A stretch of DNA of 64,000 nt, taken from positions 62,001-126,000 of the forward strand of contig CAMCVS010000008.1 in the NCBI GenBank assembly GCA_945881965.1, written 5' to 3'. Origin of the DNA: Paracoccus haematequi (GTDB lineage: Bacteria > Pseudomonadota > Alphaproteobacteria > Rhodobacterales > Rhodobacteraceae). The notes under the pieces are model-generated. The model did no database searches and was not told the DNA's origin. It worked only from the letters and a program-made list of their open reading frames with translations. Made by a program: the position numbers and the translations under genes. Within the stretch, counting starts at the first letter, position 1, and each line of letters starts with the position of its first letter. Positions 53,705 through 62,539 of the stretch are shown piece after piece.

Positions 53705-54832
53705 TTACAGCACCCGGTCCACCACACGGGCCAGCCGCGCCAGCGTGGCGGGGACATCATATAGCTTGTCCAACCCGAACAGCCCAAGGCGGAATGTGCG
53801 GAACCCCTCGGGTTCGTCGCATTGCAGCGGCACACCGGCGGCGATTTGCAGACCTTCGGCCATGAATTTCTTGCCGTTCTGGATTTCGGGATCGGCGGTA
53901 TAGCTGACCACCACCCCCGGCGCGCCGTAACCGTCGGCAGCAACCGACACCACGCCCTTGGCGGCCAACATGGCGCGCACGCCATTGCCCAAGTCCCATT
54001 GCGCGTCTTTCAGCCGGTCAAACCCATAGGCGCGGGTTTCCAGCATGGTATCGCGGAACGCGGTCAGCGCATCGGTGGGCATGGTGGCGTGATAGGCATG
54101 CCCGCCATCCTCATAGGTTTTCATGATCGCGCGCCATTTCTTCAGGTCGATGGCAAAACTGTCGGACGTCGTCTGATCCAGCCGGGCCAAAGCGCGCTCG
54201 GACAGCATCACCAGACCGGCAGAGGGCGAGGCCGACCAGCCCTTCTGCGGGGCCGAGATCAGCACATCGACCCCCGTTGCCTTCATGTCGACCCAGGCAC
54301 AGCCCGACGCGATGCAATCAAGGATCATCAGCGCGCCCACGTCATGCGCGGCATCCGACAGCGCGCGGATGTAATCGTCGGGCAGGATCATCCCCGCCGA
54401 TGTTTCGACATGCGGCGCGAACACGGCATCGGGGCGCGCGGCGTGGATCGCGGCCACCACATCGGCAATCGGCGCGGGGGCAAAGGGCGAGGTCACGCCA
54501 TTGCCGGTCTGGCGCGCCTTGATCACCGTCGTCTCGGCGGTGAACTTGCCCGCGTCGAAAATCTGGCTCCAGCGGAAAGAAAACCAGCCGTTGCGTACCA
54601 CCAGCGCGCGCCGCCCGCCCGCGAATTGCCGCGCCACCGCCTCCATCGCATAGGTGCCGCCGCCGGGGATCACCGCCACCGCATCGGCGTTATACACCTC
54701 TTTCAGCATGGCCGAGATGTCGCGCATGACGCCCTGAAACTTCTGCGACATCGAATTGAGCGAGCGGTCGGTAAAGACGACCGAAAATTCCAACAGGCCA
54801 TCGGGATCGACGGTATTCAGCAATGCGGGCAT
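53705..54832 (-). CDS. Class V PLP-dependent aminotransferase (alanine/serine--glyoxylate type)
   Basis: A 375-residue fold-type I enzyme. VIPGGGTYAMEAVARQF is the phosphate loop, LILDCIASGCAWVDMKATGVDVL carries the Asp that pairs with the pyridine nitrogen, and the PLP Lys is in LISAPQKGWSASPSAGLVMLS. The sequence is close to alanine-glyoxylate and serine-glyoxylate aminotransferases, but the amino donor cannot be told. The start at 54832 follows GAAGAGGAGACGCCC. Two Lrp/AsnC genes lie directly upstream on the same strand and may regulate it. Confidence 0.9.
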   Translation of the reverse strand: MPALLNTVDPDGLLEFSVVFTDRSLNSMSQKFQGVMRDISAMLKEVYNADAVAVIPGGGTYAMEAVARQFAGGRRALVVRNGWFSFRWSQIFDAGKFTAETTVIKARQTGNGVTSPFAPAPIADVVAAIHAARPDAVFAPHVETSAGMILPDDYIRALSDAAHDVGALMILDCIASGCAWVDMKATGVDVLISAPQKGWSASPSAGLVMLSERALARLDQTTSDSFAIDLKKWRAIMKTYEDGGHAYHATMPTDALTAFRDTMLETRAYGFDRLKDAQWDLGNGVRAMLAAKGVVSVAADGYGAPGVVVSYTADPEIQNGKKFMAEGLQIAAGVPLQCDEPEGFRTFRLGLFGLDKLYDVPATLARLARVVDRVL

Positions 54833-54905
54833 GGGCGTCTCCTCTTCCTCTGAGACAGACCTAGACCGGCGGGGGGCAGAAATCAAAGCCTACCGTGGCA
54901 TACCG

Positions 54906-55361
54906 TCATAGTGGTCCGGGGCGGCGTTCCTCGGATAACAGCACATTCGCCTCGACCGCGCCGACACCGGGCAGCGTCATGATCCGCCGCCGCAGCACAC
55001 GTTCGAAATCCGCAATATCGCGGGCGACGACCCGCAGGCGGTAATCGTAGAGGCCCAGGATATGTTCCACCGTCTGCACCTCGGGGATAGCGGTCACCGC
55101 GCGCTCGAAATCCGTCAGGCTGACGCGGCCTTTGGCCGCCAGTTTCACGCCCAGAAACACCGTCACACCGAACCCCAGCCGCGTGGCATCCAGCACCACG
55201 CGCCGCCCCGCGATCACCCCCGCCTGTTCCAGCCGCCGGATGCGCCGCCAGCAGGCCGGTTGCGAAAGGCCTAGCGCGCGGCCCAGTGCGCCTGCGCTTT
55301 GGCTTGCGTCCAGTTGCAGCGCCCGCAGGATCGCGCGGTCGGTGTCGTCGATGTCGGTCAT
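54906..55361 (-). CDS. Lrp/AsnC-family regulator (second of an overlapping pair)
   Basis: A 151-residue Lrp-type protein: winged helix (about 5-55, DDTDRAILRALQLDASQSAG, LGLSQPACWRRIRRLEQAGVI) and effector domain (about 70-145, FERAVTAIPEVQTVEHILGLYDYRL). Its ATG overlaps the stop of the preceding Lrp gene as ATGA, so the two are translated together and could form mixed oligomers. It lies upstream of the class V aminotransferase on the same strand, a plausible target. Confidence 0.93.
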   Translation of the reverse strand: MTDIDDTDRAILRALQLDASQSAGALGRALGLSQPACWRRIRRLEQAGVIAGRRVVLDATRLGFGVTVFLGVKLAAKGRVSLTDFERAVTAIPEVQTVEHILGLYDYRLRVVARDIADFERVLRRRIMTLPGVGAVEANVLLSEERRPGPL

Positions 55362-55813
55362 AGCGGCAACCGAAGTTCGTCCTTGATCCGCGCGACATGC
55401 ATCAGCGCCTCAATGTCGGCAATATGCGGCAGGGTCAGGATGCGCCCCCGCCAGATATGCTGGTAATGCGCCAGATCGCGCGCGATCACCGACAGGCGCA
55501 CATCGACCTGCCCCAGAAAGGTCTGGATTTCCAGCACCTCGGGAATCTCCCGCGCAGCGGCAATGAACTCGTCAAAGGCGCGCGGGTTGGTCTTGTCCAG
55601 CGTGACGCGCAAGCTGACCTCGACCGAAAACCCCAGTGCGCGCCAGTCGATCACCGCCTCTTGGCCCCGCAGGATGCCCGCATCCGCCAGCCGCGCCAGC
55701 CTGCGCGACAGCACCGCAGGCGTGGTCCCCGCCGCGTCGGCCAGGTCTGCCGCCGCGCGCGCCGGGTCGGCTTGCAAATAGCGCAAAATGCGGCGGTCCA
55801 GATCGTCGAGCAT
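55358..55813 (-). CDS. Lrp/AsnC-family regulator (first of an overlapping pair)
   Basis: A 151-residue Lrp-type protein, about 30% identical by eye to its downstream neighbour. Winged helix (about 1-52, LDDLDRRILRYLQADPARAA, TTPAVLSRRLARLADAGIL) and effector domain (AAREIPEVLEIQTFLGQVDVRLSVIARDL). The ATG at 55813 was used; 14 more codons are open upstream. Divergent from ilvC with 134 bp between, so branched-chain amino acid control is possible. Confidence 0.92.
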   Translation of the reverse strand: MLDDLDRRILRYLQADPARAAADLADAAGTTPAVLSRRLARLADAGILRGQEAVIDWRALGFSVEVSLRVTLDKTNPRAFDEFIAAAREIPEVLEIQTFLGQVDVRLSVIARDLAHYQHIWRGRILTLPHIADIEALMHVARIKDELRLPL

Positions 55814-55875
55814 TGTTGACAGCGTTTCACCTTGCTTCGTGCATGATCCTTGCACGTTCTAGCGAGAAACCGTGA

Positions 55876-56970
<1,095 letters not shown>

Positions 56971-56981
56971 GGGCGCTTCTG

Positions 56982-57043
56982 GTAGGGCGGATGCTTGCAT
57001 CCGCCCCTTATTCCGCGAAGGCGGATGCGAGCATCCGCCCTAC
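56982..57043. repeat. Pair of GTAGGGCGG palindromic repeats facing each other
   Basis: Left unit 56982-57005 begins GTAGGGCGGATGCTTGCATC; right unit 57020-57043 is its reverse complement with one mismatch over 24 bases. Each unit is itself palindromic (GGCGGATG-NNNN-CATCCGCC), so the region can form one long hairpin or two short ones. The right unit contains the TAG stop of folP. It lies between the convergent ends of ilvC and folP and may terminate both. Confidence 0.9.
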
Positions 57044-58038
57044 GCGATGGCATGAACCGCCCGCCACAAGGCCAGCCCGGATGCCGTGGCGAACACGTCA
57101 TGCACGCGCAATACCTGCACGCCCTGCCCCGCTGCGGCCTGTGCAAGCGCCACGGACCCATGCACCCTGTCCTGCGGATCGGGCGCTGCACCCAAAGTGC
57201 CGATGAACCGCTTGCGTGATACCCCCAGCAACAGCGGCACCCCCAGCCCGTGAAACAGGGACACCCGACGCAGCAGCGCGAGGTTCTGCGCCTCGGATTT
57301 GGCAAAACCGATGCCGGGGTCGGCGATGATCTGCGTGGGCGAAATGCCAGCGGCGATGGCCGCCGCGATCCGGGCTGCCAGCGCGTCAAACACATCCAGC
57401 AGGACATCGTCATACGTGGTCATCCCGGTCATCGTCGCCGGGTCGCCGCGCATGTGCATGATACAGACCGCCGCCCCGCGCGCGGCACACAGCGCGGCCA
57501 TGGCGGGGTCGTGAGTCAGGCCGGACACGTCGTTGACAAGGCGTGCGCCTGCGTCAAGCGCGGCGGCGGCGACGGCGGCCTTGCGAGTGTCGATCGACAC
57601 GGACGCGCCGTGCAAAGCGGCAATGACTGGTGCGGTGCGGGCGATTTCCACGCTGATGCTGACGTCCGCCGCGCCGGGGCGGGTGGATTCGCCCCCGATA
57701 TCAAGGATACCCGCGCCCTCTGCGATCAGGCGCGCCGCGTGGGCGCGGGCGGCCTCGGGGGCGTCATGTTTCCCGCCATCGGAAAAGCTGTCGGGCGTGA
57801 CGTTCAGGATGCCCATGATTCGGGGTCGGTCGAAATGCAGACCTGCGATCGCGGCACGCGGTGCAGTGAGCGGCGCAAGGATCGTGTCGGGCAGGTCAGA
57901 GGCCGCCACGATCCGGGGCGCTGCATGGCGCGACAGCACCTCGACATGGGTGAACCACGCCCACCCCCCCGCCAGCGGCCGCGCATCCGGGGGCCGCGCG
58001 ACATCTGTCTGCGGGATCGGGCGGTAGTAGTCTGTCAC
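57040..58038 (-). CDS. folP: Dihydropteroate synthase
   Basis: A 332-residue protein with an N-terminal extension of about 75 residues ahead of the TIM barrel. Barrel motifs: IMGILNVTPDSFSDGG, ILDIGGESTRPGA, VNDVSGLTHDP, CIMHMRGDPATM, IADPGIGFAKS and LLGVSRKRFIGTL. It joins p-aminobenzoate to the pterin pyrophosphate. The start is a GTG at 58038 overlapping the folB stop (GTGA), so the two genes are coupled. The TAG stop falls inside a palindromic repeat. Confidence 0.95.
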   Translation of the reverse strand: MTDYYRPIPQTDVARPPDARPLAGGWAWFTHVEVLSRHAAPRIVAASDLPDTILAPLTAPRAAIAGLHFDRPRIMGILNVTPDSFSDGGKHDAPEAARAHAARLIAEGAGILDIGGESTRPGAADVSISVEIARTAPVIAALHGASVSIDTRKAAVAAAALDAGARLVNDVSGLTHDPAMAALCAARGAAVCIMHMRGDPATMTGMTTYDDVLLDVFDALAARIAAAIAAGISPTQIIADPGIGFAKSEAQNLALLRRVSLFHGLGVPLLLGVSRKRFIGTLGAAPDPQDRVHGSVALAQAAAGQGVQVLRVHDVFATASGLALWRAVHAIA

Positions 58039-58967
58039 AGCGGCAGCAGCGGCGCATCGGCATCGGCGCGCGTGATGTGCAAATCCGCAGCCTCGGGGGC
58101 GTCGGCTCCGATCACGGTGAACCGCGCCGCCTGCATTGCCCGCGCGAACCACAGGGCGAGCGCTACTGCGTCGCGCGGGCTGGCCGAGGGGCCATCGACG
58201 GCATCCAGCACGATCTTGGACGGGGCCCAGACCGACAGCCGCCCATGCCGCAGCGCCCAATCCAGTTCGGTGCGGGTGTTGACAACGACGCAGCGGCGGT
58301 CGCGCGCGGCCAGCACCCAGGCGTTCTGTTCGATGGCCAACAGGTCTATCCGGCGTTGCGCCATGCGGTGCGGCACGTGCGGCGCAAACTCTGCCGCGCC
58401 GACACACAGGATGGCGGGGCGGCCAGTGCTTTCGATCTGGTCCAGCCAGCCCGGCAGGTGGTCGGAGGCAATTGCAGTTTGGCCAAGGAAGATCACCTGC
58501 GGATGTGGGCGATCATCCGACATTGGCAGTGCCGCAGGTTTGCGCGCGCGCACGATTTCCACGCCAAGAGCACCCGGACCACGATCCAGCTTTTCGATCC
58601 GGATGAACACCCGCATCGCAAGGGGTTCCAGCAGGATGCGATCGGCCACGCGATCTGCCAGCGTTTCCAACAGGTTCAGCCGTTCCGCAGCCAGCGCGGC
58701 AGCAATCGCTTCGGTGACCTTGTCATAGGACAGGATGCGGTCGACGTCGTCATCAAGGTCCGCGCCATGCGGGCGCACCTCGACGACGACGTTAAAGCTG
58801 ATCCGTTGGCGGGTGCCGCGTTCCTGCTGAAACGCACCGATTTCAACCTCGACAATATGGTCGCGCAGCGAAATGCGGTCACGCGGGCCGTCAGCCGTGG
58901 CCATCGCGCGCGTTTCGGGATGGGCAAAGGCCGATGCGGCCTCTTGCAGGTCTTCGGGTGTCATCAT
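58035..58967 (-). CDS. folB: Dihydroneopterin aldolase fused to an amino-acid-kinase-like domain
   Basis: A 310-residue protein, over twice the usual FolB length. Residues about 30-150 are FolB: LRDHIVEVEIGAFQQERGTRQRISFNVVV, LSYDKVTEAIAAALA, NLLETLADRVADRILLEP and VRIRIEKLD-type FIRIEKLDRG. The C-terminal 150 residues (from VIFLGQTAIASDHLPGWLDQ) resemble the amino-acid kinase family of the MfnE/COG2054 type: PAILCVGAAEFAPHV, HRMAQRRIDLLAIEQNAWVLA, and GRLSVWAPSKIVLDA. The glycine-rich phosphate loop (PGGG in kinases) is VGAA here, so kinase activity is probably lost. Coupled with folP through a GTGA overlap. Confidence 0.85.
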   Translation of the reverse strand: MMTPEDLQEAASAFAHPETRAMATADGPRDRISLRDHIVEVEIGAFQQERGTRQRISFNVVVEVRPHGADLDDDVDRILSYDKVTEAIAAALAAERLNLLETLADRVADRILLEPLAMRVFIRIEKLDRGPGALGVEIVRARKPAALPMSDDRPHPQVIFLGQTAIASDHLPGWLDQIESTGRPAILCVGAAEFAPHVPHRMAQRRIDLLAIEQNAWVLAARDRRCVVVNTRTELDWALRHGRLSVWAPSKIVLDAVDGPSASPRDAVALALWFARAMQAARFTVIGADAPEAADLHITRADADAPLLPL

Positions 58968-59064
58968 CGCCTCGCATCAATGCGCCAGCAATAGGGTGTA
59001 AGGCGCAGAAACCCAAGATGCCAAGCGGCATTGCCGCGACGGTTTGCGGCAGCAGACCCGCCAA

Positions 59065-59712
59065 TCAGCCACGCCCGCGGTAAAAATGATGATCGCCAAT
59101 CGTGGCGGTGCGGGGATAGATGCGCGACCACGCGGGGCGGACCGCTGCGGTGTGATAATGCGTGGCACCCTTGGTCAGGGTGCGGGGCGCGCCGTTCAGC
59201 ATCACCTGCGCCACCCGCGCGACCCGATTCCATGCGGCGGGTTCAGTGATCGCCTCGGCCCGACCATCGCAGGTGTAGGTGAATTGGCAGCCATGTTTGC
59301 GCCCGGTGCCCTGATTGATCACGCTGCAGACACTGTCGGGAAAACGCGGGCTGTCAACGCGGTTCAGGATCACCTCGGCCACCGCGAATTGCCCCTTCAG
59401 GGTTTCGCCGCGCGCCTCGAAATACAGCGCCTCGGCCAGGCAGCGCCATTCAGCGCCACCTTTGGGCGCAGGCATCCGCGCCAGATCGGCGTCCGACAGA
59501 GCGGCAAGTTCGATCGTTGCATCCCCCTGTGGGCGATTGCGGCCATCGCGCAGCCAGGACAGCCGCCCCTCGGGCATCGCGGCCAGCGCCCGCCCCTCGG
59601 TGGTCAGCAGCCGCGCCAAAGAGGCATCCGCCGCCACCGGGGCACTCCCTGCCACCAACAAAAACGCGCCCAGAATCAGGGCCAGACCAAAACACGCGAC
59701 ATGGCGCACCAT
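59065..59712 (-). CDS. Exported SleB/CwlJ-type cell wall hydrolase
   Basis: A 215-residue protein. A signal peptide (about 1-27, VACFGLALILGAFLLVAGSA) is followed by a linker and the hydrolase-2 domain from about 90: CLAEALYFEARGETLKGQFAVAEVILNRV with the catalytic Glu, CSVINQG, CQFTYTCDG and the C-terminal GATHYHTAAVRPAW. Such enzymes cut peptidoglycan; in non-sporulating alphaproteobacteria they serve in growth or division. AAGGAGAACTGC precedes the ATG at 59712. Confidence 0.9.
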   Translation of the reverse strand: MVRHVACFGLALILGAFLLVAGSAPVAADASLARLLTTEGRALAAMPEGRLSWLRDGRNRPQGDATIELAALSDADLARMPAPKGGAEWRCLAEALYFEARGETLKGQFAVAEVILNRVDSPRFPDSVCSVINQGTGRKHGCQFTYTCDGRAEAITEPAAWNRVARVAQVMLNGAPRTLTKGATHYHTAAVRPAWSRIYPRTATIGDHHFYRGRG

Positions 59713-59903
59713 GCAGTTCTCCTTCAACCAGACGGCCCGGAACGACCAAGGAAGTCCCCCGGTGACCGCGTCGCCAGAACGAAGCGCGGTGATAGACGTC
59801 TAAATCGAAGTGGTAAAGAAATAGTCACTGTGGCTGGTTTGCATCGCCCCTCGCCTATGGGGTAAACCGCCAATCACCAGCAACATCTTGTGGTTTGATC
59901 CGC

Positions 59904-62456
59904 CTAGCTGCGCGGAAACTTGCCAATCCGGTCGCGCACAGCCAGTTGTGCGGCGGCCAATCGCGCCACCGGAACGCGAAACGGCGAACATGACACATAG
60001 GTAAAACCCGCCGCGCGGCAGAACGCGATTGATTCGGGATTGCCGCCGTGTTCGCCGCAGATCGACAGGGTCAGACCGTCCTGCGCCGCGCGTCCGCGCG
60101 TGGCGGCAATCGTCAGCAACTCGCCCACACCGTCGATATCCAGCCGGTGAAACGGATCCTCGGGGAACACGCCCTGTTGCACATAGGTCGACATGAACCG
60201 CCCGGCATCATCGCGCGACAGACCATAGGTCATCTGGGTCAGGTCATTGGTGCCAAATGACAAAAACGCCACATGCGGCGCGATTTCGCCGGCCCGCAGC
60301 GCCGCGCGCGGCGTTTCCACCATGACGCCCAGCCGATAGGTAAACGCGCGGCCCGTCTCATGGCGCACCGCGTTTGCGACGGCGTCGATGCGCGCCTTGA
60401 CCAGTTCCACCTCGCGTTTCGCCGATACCAGCGGGATCATCACCTCGGGCACGACGGCGTCCCCATCGCGGCTGGCCTCCAGCGTCGCCTCAAAGATCGC
60501 GCGCGCCTGCATGTCATAGATTTCCGGCATGGTGATACCCAGCCGCACCCCGCGCATCCCCAGCATGGGGTTGTATTCTGCCAACTCGTCCACCCGCCGG
60601 ATCACATCGGACAAGGGCAGCGACAGCGCCTCGGCCAGCTCGCGCATCCCCTCGCGGTCATGCGGCAAAAATTCGTGCAAGGGCGGGTCAAACAGCCGGA
60701 TACAGACCGGCAGCCCGGTCATGATGCGGAAAAGATCCGTGAAATCAGCGCGTTGCATCGGCAACAGCCGATCCAGCGCGGCGCGGCGATCCTGCGGCGT
60801 TTCGGCGAATATCATCTCGCGCATCACGGTCAGGCGGTCGGATTCAAAGAACATGTGTTCAGTGCGGCACAGCCCGATGCCCTCGGCCTTGAAATTCCGC
60901 GCGGTCAGCGCGTCGGCGGGCGTATCGGCATTGGCGCGCACCCCGATATCGCGCGCGTCATCGGCCCAATCCATCAGGGTGCGGAAAGCATCGTCCTGCC
61001 CGCCCTCGATCATGGCCGCCGCACCGGCCAGAACCTCGCCGTTGGTGCCGTCGACGGTGATCACGTCGCCCGCCTTGAACACGCGCCCATCGGGGGCGAC
61101 CAGCCCGCCCTTGCGCGCGTCGAACCGGATGTCGGACGCGCCCACCACACAGGGCAGGCCCATGCCGCGCCCGATCACCGCCGCATGGCTGGTCATGCCG
61201 CCACGTTCCGTCAGCACGGCAACCGAGGAATGCATGCCGCGAATATCCTCGGGGCTGGTTTCCCGGCGCACGAGGATACAAGGCTCGCCGCGCGCCGCAC
61301 TGGCCTGCGCGTCAGCGGCAGAGAACACGATCCGGCCCGACGCGGCGCCGGGGCTGGCGGCGATGCCACGCGCAATGCGGTCGCGCGCCGCGTCCGGGTC
61401 CACCTGCCGGTGCAGCAACTCATTGATCGCGCGCGGTTCCACCCGCAGCAGCGCCTCGTCGCGCGGGATGATGCCATCCTCGGCCAGCCTGACCGCCATG
61501 CACACCGCCGCCCGCGCCGTCCGCGCCACGCGCACCCCGTCGAGGATACGGACCTGACCGGATTCGATGGTAAATTCCGCCTGCATTTCCTCGCGCAGGC
61601 GCGCCCGCATCAGCCGGGTATGCGCGATCAGGTCGGCATATGCCTCGGGCGCGACATCTTCCAGCGACAGCCCGCGCGGATCGCGCGACAGGTAAATCGC
61701 GCCCTCGCCTTGCAGCGCATCGCGGCCTTGGCTTTGCGACAGGTAGCGCCCGGTGATCTGCGCCGCGCCGGTCTGCGAATTGACCAGCTGGATCACGCCC
61801 GACCCGCTGATCCCGTCGCCCAGCCCCAGCGCCATCTCCTGCACCACCAATCCCAGCCCCGCCTCGGCCGGCGCGCCCTTGGCCTGGCGCAACAGCCGCG
61901 CCGTGGTGCCTTCCCAGGCGCGCGCCATCGACCGCAACACCTCGGACAATTGCCGGGCCGGGTCTTGTGGGAACGGCGCGCCGGTTTCCGCCTCATAGGC
62001 GCGCAGCACCGCCGCCAACCCGTCCATCCCGTCAAGCGCCATATCGTCGAACACATCGGGGTCCAGCCGCGCCACATGCAGCGCATAGCTTTGCACGAAC
62101 CGCAGATAGGCCCGCGTCGCGGCATCGACGCCATGCGCGGCGCACATCTCGGCGTGGCGCGCGCTGTTCATGCCGATGTTCATGATCGCGCCGGGGCCGC
62201 CCCAATCGGGGTCCTCGGACGAGGGGCGCACACAGACCACCGGGGCGGGGCCGAACGGTTCCAACAGCCGCGCCATATCGGGCATCCCGCCTGCCGCGAT
62301 GCGATGGACAGCGTGAAAGGACAGCGCCACGGTCTTTGGCACCGGCAGCGCCAGCCGCACCAGCCGTTGCAGGCATTTCGCCCGCCCGCCATGGGTGGCG
62401 ATCTTTATCGCCGAAGTCGGGGTGATCAGGGTGATGTGGTCCGGGTCGTGCTGCAC
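59904..62456 (-). CDS. ppdK: Pyruvate, phosphate dikinase
   Basis: An 850-residue PPDK, near the usual size. The N-terminal ATP-grasp part has VCVRPSSEDPDWGGPGAIMNIGMN; the phospho-His is in LTERGGMTSHAAVIGRGMGLPCVVG; the C-terminal barrel has IGLCRTEHMFFE, FLSFGTNDLTQMTYGLSRDD and the catalytic Cys in LSICGEHGGNPESI. It interconverts pyruvate and phosphoenolpyruvate, using ATP and phosphate. The N-terminal domain looks shortened relative to canonical PPDKs near 870-900 residues. It follows glyS by 83 bp on the same strand. Confidence 0.96.
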   Translation of the reverse strand: MQHDPDHITLITPTSAIKIATHGGRAKCLQRLVRLALPVPKTVALSFHAVHRIAAGGMPDMARLLEPFGPAPVVCVRPSSEDPDWGGPGAIMNIGMNSARHAEMCAAHGVDAATRAYLRFVQSYALHVARLDPDVFDDMALDGMDGLAAVLRAYEAETGAPFPQDPARQLSEVLRSMARAWEGTTARLLRQAKGAPAEAGLGLVVQEMALGLGDGISGSGVIQLVNSQTGAAQITGRYLSQSQGRDALQGEGAIYLSRDPRGLSLEDVAPEAYADLIAHTRLMRARLREEMQAEFTIESGQVRILDGVRVARTARAAVCMAVRLAEDGIIPRDEALLRVEPRAINELLHRQVDPDAARDRIARGIAASPGAASGRIVFSAADAQASAARGEPCILVRRETSPEDIRGMHSSVAVLTERGGMTSHAAVIGRGMGLPCVVGASDIRFDARKGGLVAPDGRVFKAGDVITVDGTNGEVLAGAAAMIEGGQDDAFRTLMDWADDARDIGVRANADTPADALTARNFKAEGIGLCRTEHMFFESDRLTVMREMIFAETPQDRRAALDRLLPMQRADFTDLFRIMTGLPVCIRLFDPPLHEFLPHDREGMRELAEALSLPLSDVIRRVDELAEYNPMLGMRGVRLGITMPEIYDMQARAIFEATLEASRDGDAVVPEVMIPLVSAKREVELVKARIDAVANAVRHETGRAFTYRLGVMVETPRAALRAGEIAPHVAFLSFGTNDLTQMTYGLSRDDAGRFMSTYVQQGVFPEDPFHRLDIDGVGELLTIAATRGRAAQDGLTLSICGEHGGNPESIAFCRAAGFTYVSCSPFRVPVARLAAAQLAVRDRIGKFPRS

Positions 62457-62539
62457 TGCGGCGTCTTTCGTGGTTCATGTGCAGCATGGCCATGTGCACG
62501 CACCTTGGCAAGCACGGGTGTCAGATTTTTCTGACGCTT

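Noticed and set aside
56982-57043. CRISPR-like repeat-spacer unit
   Set aside because: Only two units, inverted rather than direct, with a 14-base spacer and no cas genes; it is a palindromic repeat pair.
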